DNA of 10,576 nucleotides, taken from positions 1 to 10,576 of the forward strand of contig PBVO01000161.1 of the NCBI GenBank assembly GCA_002729015.1, read 5' to 3'. The notes beneath the pieces are model-generated. The model worked only from the letters and a program-made list of their open reading frames with translations. It had not been told where the DNA came from and ran no database searches. This DNA is from Candidatus Poribacteria bacterium. GTDB lineage: Bacteria > Poribacteria > WGA-4E > UBA9662. Position numbers and translations under genes: made by a program. Of this stretch, positions 1 through 5,835 are shown one piece after another. Numbering within the stretch: the stretch's first letter is position 1; the number at the start of each line of letters is the position of its first letter.

Positions 1-99
1 GATTGAAGGTTTTAGTTAGAACCGTGAACTTCTTTGATTTGCCCCCACGAGGTGGCTAGTTTATTCTTAGATTCTACGTTAAGACCAATAGTTGCCAAT
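1..99. repeat. Left arm of 99-bp perfect terminal inverted repeat
   Basis: Bases 1-99 are the exact reverse complement of 10478-10576; the first mismatch comes at base 100 (C here, T in the partner read on the same strand). The arm covers the last 29 codons and stop of LamG gene A plus 11 bases beyond the stop, so identity runs past the coding end and probably continues outside the window. No transposase or target duplication accompanies it. It is best read as a shared paralog end at which the assembly stopped. Confidence 0.95.
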
Positions 100-788
100 C
101 GCATAATCTCGTCCTTGTTTAGAGTTCGTTCAAACATCATTACCTCATCAAGAATACCTTGATAAAATCGCTGACCACAACAATCATCTTTACCAAAAAC
201 AAAATTGCTGGGAGCTTGCTCTATATGAGCAATTTTGTTTTCAGCTATCGCTAATTTTTTAGTGGCAGCTGTATAGGCGTAAGCCGTCGCTTTTGTTTTT
301 CCAATGGCAACTGCTATTAAAGCCCAAGTGTCTTGTGGAATCTTAATTGATCCCTGCCAATCCCATGTTTCTTTACTATCATTATTCCAGACATAGGCTA
401 GTGTGTCATCAGGTCGATATCCCATCCAGTATGCTTGCTTAGCTGTTCCCCTAGCAGAAACAACAGCCGCCCAATCTTGGGCCTTATGGCCATTGATCCA
501 AGTTACCACAGTAAACTCTAGTGTTTTTGGCATTAAATCTTTTTGGGCAACTTTAATGTGGCTACCTTTCCCGTCAAATCGCGCGCCGCCATTAACTCTA
601 CCATTTGCTTCCCACTTGACTTTTCCATCCAATTCACCATGGTAATTATTACCTGATTCATCCTTGGCATTACCATCTAATGGCCAATAACCAATTAACC
701 CTTCGGTAATATCAGCTGCTTGAATACTTAAAATGGTTGTCAGGTATATGAAAAAAACTAATAGTTTGCTAATTAAGCGTTTTGTCAT
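12..788 (-). CDS. Secreted LamG/concanavalin-like domain protein (copy A)
   Basis: This encodes a 258-residue exported protein. Residues 1-24 form a signal peptide (basic MTKR start, hydrophobic core, cleavage predicted after SIQA). A single LamG-type jelly-roll follows: the opening motif LIGYWPLDG at about 31-39, a central FTVVTWING strand at about 92-100, and the closing FVFGKDDCCG...LDEVMMFERTL block at about 196-223. Such domains usually bind glycans or other extracellular ligands; no catalytic site is visible. Adjacent cysteines lie at 203-204. A polar tail of about 20 residues (ESKNKLATSWGQIK...) follows the domain. Three ATGs stand in tandem (794, 791, 788); I chose 788 because the AGGAG at 796-800 then lies 7 nt upstream, the spacing used by most genes here. 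It is about 83% identical to copy B at the other end. Ligand unknown. Confidence 0.88.
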   Translation of the reverse strand: MTKRLISKLLVFFIYLTTILSIQAADITEGLIGYWPLDGNAKDESGNNYHGELDGKVKWEANGRVNGGARFDGKGSHIKVAQKDLMPKTLEFTVVTWINGHKAQDWAAVVSARGTAKQAYWMGYRPDDTLAYVWNNDSKETWDWQGSIKIPQDTWALIAVAIGKTKATAYAYTAATKKLAIAENKIAHIEQAPSNFVFGKDDCCGQRFYQGILDEVMMFERTLNKDEIMRLATIGLNVESKNKLATSWGQIKEVHGSN

Positions 789-795
789 CATCATA

Positions 796-800
796 CTCCT
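796..800 (-). promoter_or_regulatory. Ribosome binding site deciding LamG A start
   Basis: On the minus strand AGGAG runs directly into three consecutive ATG codons. It lies 1, 4 or 7 nt from them, so the third (788) is the favoured start. Confidence 0.7.
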
Positions 801-821
801 ACGATCGTAATTTAGCTTGGC

Positions 822-850
822 ATTATGTCCGATTTCGACATTTTTGTAAA
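822..850 (-). promoter_or_regulatory. Sigma70-type promoter of LamG gene A
   Basis: Read on the minus strand, TTTACA (845-850) is followed after exactly 17 bp by CATAAT (822-827). Each hexamer matches five of six consensus bases. Transcription would begin near 815, giving a leader of roughly 15 nt before the AGGAG of the LamG gene. A TTGACA slightly upstream (856-861) has no matching -10. Confidence 0.6.
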
Positions 851-930
851 GTTTGTGTCAATTAGAAAATTTCATTATAATTTGATTTTGTTTATTTTAA
901 ACCGAGCGTAGCTAACCTGTTGTTATATTT

Positions 931-975
931 TCTTACCGCCTGAAATCTAACTGACACCTCAGGGGTACGGTAAGA
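931..975. repeat. Imperfect stem-loop with TCTTACCG/CGGTAAGA ends
   Basis: The outer arms TCTTACCG (931-938) and CGGTAAGA (968-975) pair over 8 bp, then CCTGA (939-943) pairs with TCAGG (959-963) after a 4-nt one-sided bulge (964-967). Related sequence blocks recur at 3450-3498 in the other order, so this may be part of a small dispersed repeat or a decayed mobile-element end. It is not followed by a T-tract. Confidence 0.5.
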
Positions 976-1131
976 TGACACATTAGATCTTTTTCGAGAA
1001 GACAACCCTGCAGGCACGTGTTGATAATCATCCGATCAAAATTTGTGAAAGGATAGAGAAAAAACTCAAGTTTACTATTCGCTTATTCTAAAGTGAAATG
1101 TCTTTCCAGAATTAGGAAAACACGAGAGGTG

Positions 1132-1166
1132 ATTTCCGAGATTAGTGAATCCGTAATTCGGGAAAT
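1132..1166. repeat. Imperfect stem-loop in intergenic region
   Basis: ATTTCC at 1132-1137 pairs with GGAAAT at 1161-1166, with partial pairing further in (GATT/AATC near the centre). It lies 127 bp beyond the end of the lipoprotein gene with no T-run, so a terminator role is doubtful. Confidence 0.3.
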
Positions 1167-1292
1167 ACCCCTAACCTAAACAGTACTAAAAAGGACTACA
1201 GAATCTACATTCTTGAAGGTGAAGCAAATAAAAAATGAACCGTTCGATCAATTAGGAGAAGTCTATAGGCATATGACAATTCTCGCCTATTT

Positions 1293-1625
1293 CTATTTAT
1301 ACTTTAAAAATGAAGCTTTGATTTCACTTTCACGTGTAACATTTTCCTCTACTAGTGACGGCTTATTACCTATTTCCGTTATTAGGATACCATCGGCGCC
1401 CTTTGCTTTAGCCTCTTCGATGAGGGCTACCTGAATTTCTTCACTGTCAGATGTCCCACCACCAACTGCATGGCCTATAACTGTATATTCTTTTTTGATA
1501 TCGTCTTTAGAGAAATAAAGATCAACTTGATTTGTTGGTTCGAATGATTTACCAACGTAATTGACGTGAGCACAAGCAACGGCCAGAAGACTAATTAATA
1601 TGAATAGTTTTCCATACTTATTCAT
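1293..1625 (-). CDS. Small putative lipoprotein, unrecognised family
   Basis: This is a 110-residue protein. Residues 1-17 are a short hydrophobic export signal (MNKYGKLFILISLLAVA) ending at Cys18. The preceding A-V-A is a loose lipobox, since position -3 is usually Leu, so lipidation is likely but not certain. The mature part has a strand-rich start (FEPTNQVDLYFSKDDIKKEY), a glycine turn (HAVGGGTSDSEE) and a helix VALIEEAKAKGADGILITEIG at about 66-86. That alternation resembles small YbjQ/RcsF-like alpha-beta domains, but I cannot place it in a named family. The ATG at 1646 would add seven residues. I prefer 1625 because AAGGGAA (1631-1637) sits just upstream, its GGG 7 nt from the ATG. It is transcribed away from the oxidoreductase at 2313. 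Confidence 0.72.
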   Translation of the reverse strand: MNKYGKLFILISLLAVACAHVNYVGKSFEPTNQVDLYFSKDDIKKEYTVIGHAVGGGTSDSEEIQVALIEEAKAKGADGILITEIGNKPSLVEENVTRESEIKASFLKYK

Positions 1626-1661
1626 GTTTATTCCCTTATTTTTCATCTAATCTTATCATAT

Positions 1662-1671
1662 GGAAATTTCC
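1662..1671. promoter_or_regulatory. Perfect 10-bp palindrome GGAAATTTCC, possible operator
   Basis: This self-complementary sequence lies 37 bp upstream of the lipoprotein start, immediately upstream of a TATGAT -10-like hexamer on the minus strand. The position would suit a repressor or activator site, but a 10-bp AT-rich palindrome can occur by chance. Confidence 0.25.
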
Positions 1672-2248
1672 GACCTACGCAGAAATTTGTTTTATCTGCC
1701 ATTCTTTCAATCATTTTTTTACTTTTTTTAATGTCTGATATCGAATGATAACTTTGTTTTATTTCCTCTTTTAATTGAAGGTTGCTATTACTTCGACGAT
1801 ACCTGAAGATGGGATTTTCTTCTACACATTAGATTAGCTGTAAAGTTAACGCATATTAAACCAAACAATCTATCATCCTAGTATGATGATGAACGAAATA
1901 TAGTCGACCCAATTTATTTTGGTGGGTGGTTCCGTCATTCACCATGTCATTGTCTCAATATGAGCTAGATCAAATAGGTACTTATTCTCATGGTTGAGGT
2001 CTTTATAGCTTTTTTCTGTTTCTTAAGGTTATATCAAATTCTGGATTTTTACAGCCAATTACCTATTTATCTTCAACGTAAATTTCAGGGCATAGTTAAT
2101 TAATGACGTTGTTAATTACAACCGGGTAATCTTTGGTGGAAGTAAAATGTTTTTTTGTTAGACTTGAGATCAGCCAAACTAGTTTTACCTAATTCAAATG
2201 TCAGCTCTACAATCAGATTTTGTGTAGTGTATACTTAGTTGGTCTTAT

Positions 2249-2277
2249 TTGATTAGGTCATCGATTAGAATTATATA
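2249..2277 (+). promoter_or_regulatory. Candidate promoter of the oxidoreductase gene
   Basis: TTGATT (2249-2254) and TATATA (2272-2277) are 17 bp apart. Each hexamer matches only four of six consensus bases. A start near 2284 would leave a short leader to the GGAG at 2300-2303. Confidence 0.35.
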
Positions 2278-2312
2278 CGTTTAATACGTCAAAAAATTCG
2301 GAGTTAATTGTC

Positions 2313-3356
2313 ATGTCCAAAAGTTGCGTTAATGTGGCCATTGTAGGAATGGGTATTGGTCGTCCTAACGGAAGGGCCTTAGCTAACAATAACAGGGGTA
2401 AAGTGGTTGCTCTGTGTGACCTCGACCAGTCTAGGATGGAAGATTTTGCTCAAGAACTACCTGATTCGGTTAAATACTACACTGATTACAAAGCAATGTG
2501 TCAAGACCCAGATATTGATGCCGTTTTTGTGGGTACGCCTAACCAGTGGCACGTACCGATTGGTTTAGAAGTGGTCAAGAATGGCAAACATGTGATGATT
2601 ACTAAACCTTTGGCTGACTCGGAACCAGCAGCGAAGGAGATGGTGGCTGCAGCTGATGAAGCCGGTGTGGTCAATATGATGTCGCTCTCTAAACGTTTTG
2701 GGAATGGCTGCCGGCATTTAGGTCATCTTGCTCGAGAAGGTTATTTTGGTGAATTATATTATGCACGTTCACGCAGTATACGCAGAAATGGTATACCAGC
2801 TTGGAATCTGGGATTCATCCAAAAAGGTGGTGGAGCTTTTCGAGATATGGGAGTTCACGCTTTAGATGCAATTTGGTGGGTGCTGGGTACTCCTAAACCG
2901 CTGCATGTTGTTGGTACTGCTGGAGCGAAGTTCGGACCTTATGGTCGCGGATATGGTTGGGGGCGGAAATATACGGATGAGCTTTTTCAGCAGTTTAAGG
3001 CTGATGACTATGCGGGGGGATTTATTACTTTCGAGAATGGTATAGGGTTGCAAATCGAAAGTTTTTGGGCCTCACACCAGCCGAACGAGTTCCAGATGGA
3101 ACTATTTGGAACAGAAGCTGGCGCTACACTTAAACCACTAATGGCTTATCGTTGCGATAATGACAAAGAAGAAGACATCAAATTGAAGCCAACAGATCGA
3201 ATGGATTCTTGGGAACGGGTCGCTGATCACTTCATCAGGTGTATTTTGGATGGTATTGAGTGTGAAGCCCCGCTACAGCATGGCCTGACTGTACAAAAAA
3301 TGATGGAAGGGTTACTACGAAGTGCCGAAACTAAACAACCGGTAACTTTTGAGTAG
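2313..3356 (+). CDS. Gfo/Idh/MocA family NAD(P)-dependent oxidoreductase
   Basis: This is a 347-residue cytoplasmic enzyme of normal family length. The N-terminal Rossmann part opens with VAIVGMGIGRPNG (8-20) and the second strand ends in acidic D36, which would favour NAD over NADP. VFVGTPNQWH (71-80) and the lysine-proline motif follow; here it reads ITKPL (96-100), so the usual Glu before Lys98-Pro99 is Thr. The C-terminal domain has GGGAFRDMGVHALD (172-185), whose Asp178 and His182 match the family's catalytic positions. Members oxidise or reduce sugars, inositols and related polyols; the substrate cannot be read from sequence. GGAG (2300-2303) lies 9 nt before the ATG. The gene downstream on the same strand, after 177 bp, may act in the same pathway. 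No signal peptide is present, unlike some secreted members in planctomycetes. Confidence 0.92.
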   Translation: MSKSCVNVAIVGMGIGRPNGRALANNNRGKVVALCDLDQSRMEDFAQELPDSVKYYTDYKAMCQDPDIDAVFVGTPNQWHVPIGLEVVKNGKHVMITKPLADSEPAAKEMVAAADEAGVVNMMSLSKRFGNGCRHLGHLAREGYFGELYYARSRSIRRNGIPAWNLGFIQKGGGAFRDMGVHALDAIWWVLGTPKPLHVVGTAGAKFGPYGRGYGWGRKYTDELFQQFKADDYAGGFITFENGIGLQIESFWASHQPNEFQMELFGTEAGATLKPLMAYRCDNDKEEDIKLKPTDRMDSWERVADHFIRCILDGIECEAPLQHGLTVQKMMEGLLRSAETKQPVTFE

Positions 3357-3533
3357 AATGAGGAATAAAAAATATCCTACCTAAATAAAGGTTTGTTCAT
3401 GCTGAAAAAACGAGGGTAAATCAAAAAGATAGTTTACAACAGCCGGCATAGGGGATGTCGTAAGGTACTTTTTAATTTTCGATACCGACTGAAATTTACA
3501 GATTTTTGAATTCCCATAATTAAGAAAGGACAA
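3357..3533 (+). other. 177-bp spacer between oxidoreductase and downstream gene
   Basis: There is no strong terminator, only a short AGGA/TCCT stem around an A-rich loop just after the first gene, so co-transcription of 2313-3356 and 3534-4394 is possible. Sequence blocks at 3450-3464 and 3475-3498 resemble those of the stem-loop at 931-975. Confidence 0.4.
3450..3498. repeat. Degenerate copy of the 927-974 repeat blocks, order swapped
   Basis: The block at 3475-3498 matches 927-949: ATTTTC, TACCG and CTGAAAT are all present, with two substitutions and a one-base length difference. The block at 3450-3464 (AGGGG...CGTAAG) resembles 961-974. The two blocks occur in the opposite order to the first site, with similar 10-11 bp gaps. 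This suggests a dispersed short element, possibly the remnant of mobile-element ends; it is weak evidence at this length. Confidence 0.35.
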
Positions 3534-4394
3534 ATGAATACTGAGTCAGCAATATTCTCAGTAGGAGAATTAACTGCAACCATTGGAGGCAATAAGTCTG
3601 CTGGGCATCATTGTGCTGGCTACAATGGAATATGGCAACTACAACACCGATCTAGTTCGCGCAATCTGTTTGTTCCTGACTTTGCTGGATGGAATTTAGA
3701 GCACATTTTTGATGGTCACACCAACGGTTCGCCCGAAGTCTTCTACGAACCACGGTCTGCAGCAATGTATTTCAGACGTTTATCAGATGTAGAAGCTGAA
3801 CTCTATCAACCTCCAACTCCTACGTTTCAGCTTGAAAGTTGGACCCACTTTAAATTCGTCGAACCTTATTACATTGATATTAGCTTTCGTTTTATTGCCC
3901 ACAGAAACGTGTTTAAAGGTAACTATATTGGTTTGTTCTGGGCCAGCTATATTAATGCACCTCTTGATAAAAGTATCTATTTCCAGGATAAAAATTTAAA
4001 TTGGACACAATTTTGTACTCAGAAACATAATGAGCAAAGTACAGTTCGACATATAGATGATGAGAAACAACTAACCTTCAGTTCTAATTATGGAGATGCG
4101 TTATTTCGTCATCTGTCGCCGATTCGCTACCAATTTCCTGTTTTCTACGGTTTGTTTGATCAGCATATCTGGATTGTCATGTTCGATCGGACTGAGGGGA
4201 TTCGAATAACACATTCTCCATCGGGTGGTGGGACGAATAGCCAATATCAAACTACTAATCCAGCCTGGGATTTCCAATTCATCACTTGCGATTATCAGCT
4301 TGATACCGAATATGGTTTTAAAGCGAGGATTGTGTATCGACCAATTTGTTCCCGTGAATGTGTCGTAGAAGAATATATGAAATGGATGGATTAA
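3534..4394 (+). CDS. Conserved-looking soluble protein of unrecognised family
   Basis: This is a 286-residue protein without signal peptide or membrane segment. It is rich in aromatic residues, His and Tyr, with alternating short hydrophobic strands (for example ESWTHFKFVEPYYIDISFRF at 101-120 and HIWIVMFD at 211-218) that suggest a mostly beta fold. Motif-like stretches include GHHCAGYNGIWQL (24-36), NLFVPDFAGWNLEHIFDG (44-61) and NPAWDFQF (242-249). The pattern recalls beta-sandwich sugar-binding proteins such as galactose-mutarotase-like domains, but I cannot match the catalytic His/Glu set, so no function is assigned. The ATG follows AAAGGA (3525-3530) with only 3 nt between, shorter than elsewhere here, but no alternative start exists nearby. 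Its position behind a sugar-type oxidoreductase suggests carbohydrate metabolism. Confidence 0.8.
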   Translation: MNTESAIFSVGELTATIGGNKSAGHHCAGYNGIWQLQHRSSSRNLFVPDFAGWNLEHIFDGHTNGSPEVFYEPRSAAMYFRRLSDVEAELYQPPTPTFQLESWTHFKFVEPYYIDISFRFIAHRNVFKGNYIGLFWASYINAPLDKSIYFQDKNLNWTQFCTQKHNEQSTVRHIDDEKQLTFSSNYGDALFRHLSPIRYQFPVFYGLFDQHIWIVMFDRTEGIRITHSPSGGGTNSQYQTTNPAWDFQFITCDYQLDTEYGFKARIVYRPICSRECVVEEYMKWMD

Positions 4395-4938
4395 GGCAAT
4401 ACTTGCTTCGGGCAAACAAAAATCACGACCTTAATCCTCGAAATTTTCTCTCTATACGAATTTCCGATTTGCTGTAAGTCATATTATCCGTTGCAATTTT
4501 CTACTATCCTTAGAAAAAACTACTTCTACATCTTCATAGATTGATTATCGGAAAAATCGATCTATGGGAACAAACGGTTGAAAACACCATCGGACTAACA
4601 CCCGAATTTCAGAAGACCTTCCTGTTTTCAAAAATCGTTAAATCAATATCGAAAAAGTAAACCGGAACAGAATTGTATCGGCAAATTTAGTAAAATCTGT
4701 GTTTCAGACTAATCTTGAGTGATTTATATGAAACACTCCTAACAGACAATAGAAAAACGTAGGTAGGTTATTGCTTGGTAATTTTAACTTTTATTCCTTT
4801 TCATCACATATAGACAAACGACGATAGCTATGAGATACGGAAATAATTGCAGGACAAAATTTTTAATACTCATGTCTTCCCTTCTATTTGTGGTGAGAGT
4901 CTAAACTCAATTTGATCTAATTCTGAAAAATGAAATAC
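4395..4938. other. Convergent intergenic region, 544 bp, no gene seen
   Basis: It lies between the 3' ends of the plus-strand gene at 4394 and the minus-strand SUMF1 gene at 4939, so it should hold terminators for both. Only a stem-loop at 4535-4566, a short TTGC/GCAA stem just after 4394 and a weak TTAGT/ACTAA stem near 4687 were seen. None has a T-tract. One 39-codon open frame at 4541-4660 was judged to be chance. Confidence 0.55.
4535..4566. repeat. Stem-loop, 12 bp with one G-T pair
   Basis: CATAGATTGAT (4535-4545) pairs with ATCGATCTATG (4556-4566) over 11 positions with a single wobble, plus one further T-A pair inside, leaving an 8-nt loop. It lies about 140 bp past the plus-strand gene and lacks a T-run. 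It could be a transcript-end structure for either converging gene. Confidence 0.45.
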
Positions 4939-5748
4939 CTATTTACTTTCACGAACCAGACGGAAACCAAAGGTATAACACGCCACGAAATGACGAAAAC
5001 GAGATGAAGTTCTAACGCTCAAGATACTTCTTCTTCCCCGATACCATGATCCTCCTCTGACTACATAATACTTCCCATTATCCGGCCCTAATGGGTCGCA
5101 GCTAGGTGAGTAATGATAGTAATCAGGATCAAACCAGTCCCTACACCATTCCCACACATTACCGGCGCAGTCCATCACTCCATAAGGAGATGCTCCACTA
5201 GGATAGCTACCAACTATAGTTGTTCCTCTACCAGTAGTATTACAGTTGTTTTCGTCAAACTGATTCCCCCAAGGCCATAGCCGATCATCTCCTCCTCGGC
5301 TAGATTTTTCCCACTGGGCCTCGGTTGGCAGGTTAATATTATCTCCAGTCTGTTGGGCCAACCATTGACAGTAATTCAATGCATCTGAAACTGTAACACA
5401 AACTACTGGGTGATCTAATATTTCCTCCATAGATGATGAATTTCTAGTTTTATTGAAAGGAAATTGGTGCCAAACCGATTTTTTGAGTCCATCTAGTTCC
5501 CGCTCTGTTTGATAGCCGGTAGAACTAACAAACTCTCTGAATTGACGATTGGTAACAGGATAAATACTAATTTCAAATTGAGACAAATAGACTTCATGTT
5601 GGGGTTGTTCTCTATTTAACCATTCATCGGAATAACCAGGGTCAAGTTGTTTGATCTGATCAACTTGTTGTTTACTTGATCCCATAATAAAACTTCCGGC
5701 CGGTATGGTTGCCCAAATCATTTCTGGTGGACGAGTAAGGTTTTTCAT
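4939..5748 (-). CDS. SUMF1/FGE-fold protein lacking the FGE catalytic cysteines
   Basis: This is a 269-residue protein, one complete FGE-sulfatase (SUMF1) domain. Landmarks are IPAGSFIMGS (15-24), the EISIYPVTNRQF strand (59-70), LPTEAQWE (140-147), WPWGN (158-162), GNVWEWCRDWF (196-206), VVRGGSWYRG (229-238) and the terminal GFRLVR (261-266). True formylglycine-generating enzymes carry two copper-binding cysteines shortly after the GGS motif (Cys336 and Cys341 in human FGE). The aligned positions here are Arg236 and Ile242 or nearby, with no Cys between 233 and 256. Sulfatase activation is therefore unlikely; a binding role or another SUMF1-type activity is more probable. No signal peptide is seen. 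No ribosome binding site precedes the ATG, but a 26-codon ORF overlaps it by ATGA. The gene lies downstream of a beta-propeller gene on the same strand. Confidence 0.88.
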   Translation of the reverse strand: MKNLTRPPEMIWATIPAGSFIMGSSKQQVDQIKQLDPGYSDEWLNREQPQHEVYLSQFEISIYPVTNRQFREFVSSTGYQTERELDGLKKSVWHQFPFNKTRNSSSMEEILDHPVVCVTVSDALNYCQWLAQQTGDNINLPTEAQWEKSSRGGDDRLWPWGNQFDENNCNTTGRGTTIVGSYPSGASPYGVMDCAGNVWEWCRDWFDPDYYHYSPSCDPLGPDNGKYYVVRGGSWYRGRRSILSVRTSSRFRHFVACYTFGFRLVRESK

Positions 5749-5825
5749 GCAAATTTGATAAATATAGTATTGTTTTTATATATACGTCTCCTCTTTCGAG
5801 GATAGTTCAAAAAAACAAGGCGCAT
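5745..5825 (-). CDS. Possible 26-codon leader ORF coupled to the SUMF1-fold gene
   Basis: This short frame begins at an ATG (5825) preceded by a purine-rich AGGAAAGAGGAG stretch; the outer AGGA is 8 nt away. It stays open for 26 codons and its TGA overlaps the ATG of the SUMF1-fold gene as ATGA. The predicted peptide is basic, with PRKRRR near its middle. The main gene has no ribosome binding site of its own, so translational coupling would explain its start. A frame this short can arise by chance, so the peptide itself may have no function. Confidence 0.35.
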   Translation of the reverse strand: MRLVFLNYPRKRRRIYKNNTIFIKFA

Positions 5826-5835
5826 CTCCTCTTTC
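5787..5835. repeat. Direct 11-bp repeat TCTCCTCTTTC, two copies
   Basis: Copies lie at 5787-5797 and 5825-5835, 38 bp apart start to start. Read on the minus strand they are GAAAGAGGAGA, an extended Shine-Dalgarno-like sequence. The upstream copy precedes the leader ORF; the downstream copy is inside it, 38 nt before the SUMF1 start, too far to serve that ATG directly. Confidence 0.5.

Larger units (their letters stand above)
851..1292. other. Gene-free region between LamG A and the lipoprotein gene
   Basis: I see no credible gene on either strand. The stretch holds two imperfect stem-loops, at 931-975 and 1132-1166, described separately. The rest is AT-rich without long repeats, tRNA-like arms or a clear terminator for the lipoprotein gene, which ends at 1293 and reads toward this region. 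Confidence 0.6.
1626..2312. other. Divergent intergenic region, 687 bp, no gene seen
   Basis: It separates the minus-strand lipoprotein gene from the plus-strand oxidoreductase gene, so it should contain promoters for both. On the lipoprotein side there is a perfect 10-bp palindrome, GGAAATTTCC (1662-1671), next to a TATGAT hexamer but without a good -35. On the oxidoreductase side there is a weak promoter at 2249-2277. A small GTTGT/ACAAC stem lies at 2108-2122. No ORF with a ribosome binding site was seen. Confidence 0.55.

Noticed and set aside
403..645. Plus-strand open frame of 80 codons inside LamG gene A
   Set aside because: It is antisense to a clearly homologous secreted protein, has no ribosome binding site and resembles no protein family.
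856..861. TTGACA upstream of LamG A as the promoter -35
   Set aside because: The bases 16-18 bp downstream do not resemble a -10; the TTTACA/CATAAT pair slightly downstream is well spaced and fits better.
1213..1434. Plus-strand frame overlapping the lipoprotein gene
   Set aside because: Much of it is antisense to the lipoprotein coding region; it has no family resemblance and no credible start signal.
1626..2312. tRNA, riboswitch or CRISPR in the large spacers
   Set aside because: No cloverleaf arms, conserved T-loop, regularly spaced repeats or recognisable aptamer core were seen on either strand.
4101..4415. Minus-strand 104-codon frame opposite the 3534-4394 gene
   Set aside because: It is antisense to a longer gene with a ribosome binding site, and shows no recognisable domain.
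4541..4660. Open frame of 39 codons from a TTG in the convergent spacer
   Set aside because: It has no ATG, no ribosome binding site and a stem-loop at its start. The translated residues look protein-like but match nothing I recognise, so I treat it as chance.
4939..5748. Calling the SUMF1-fold gene a sulfatase-activating formylglycine-generating enzyme
   Set aside because: The two catalytic cysteines expected after the GGS motif are missing.
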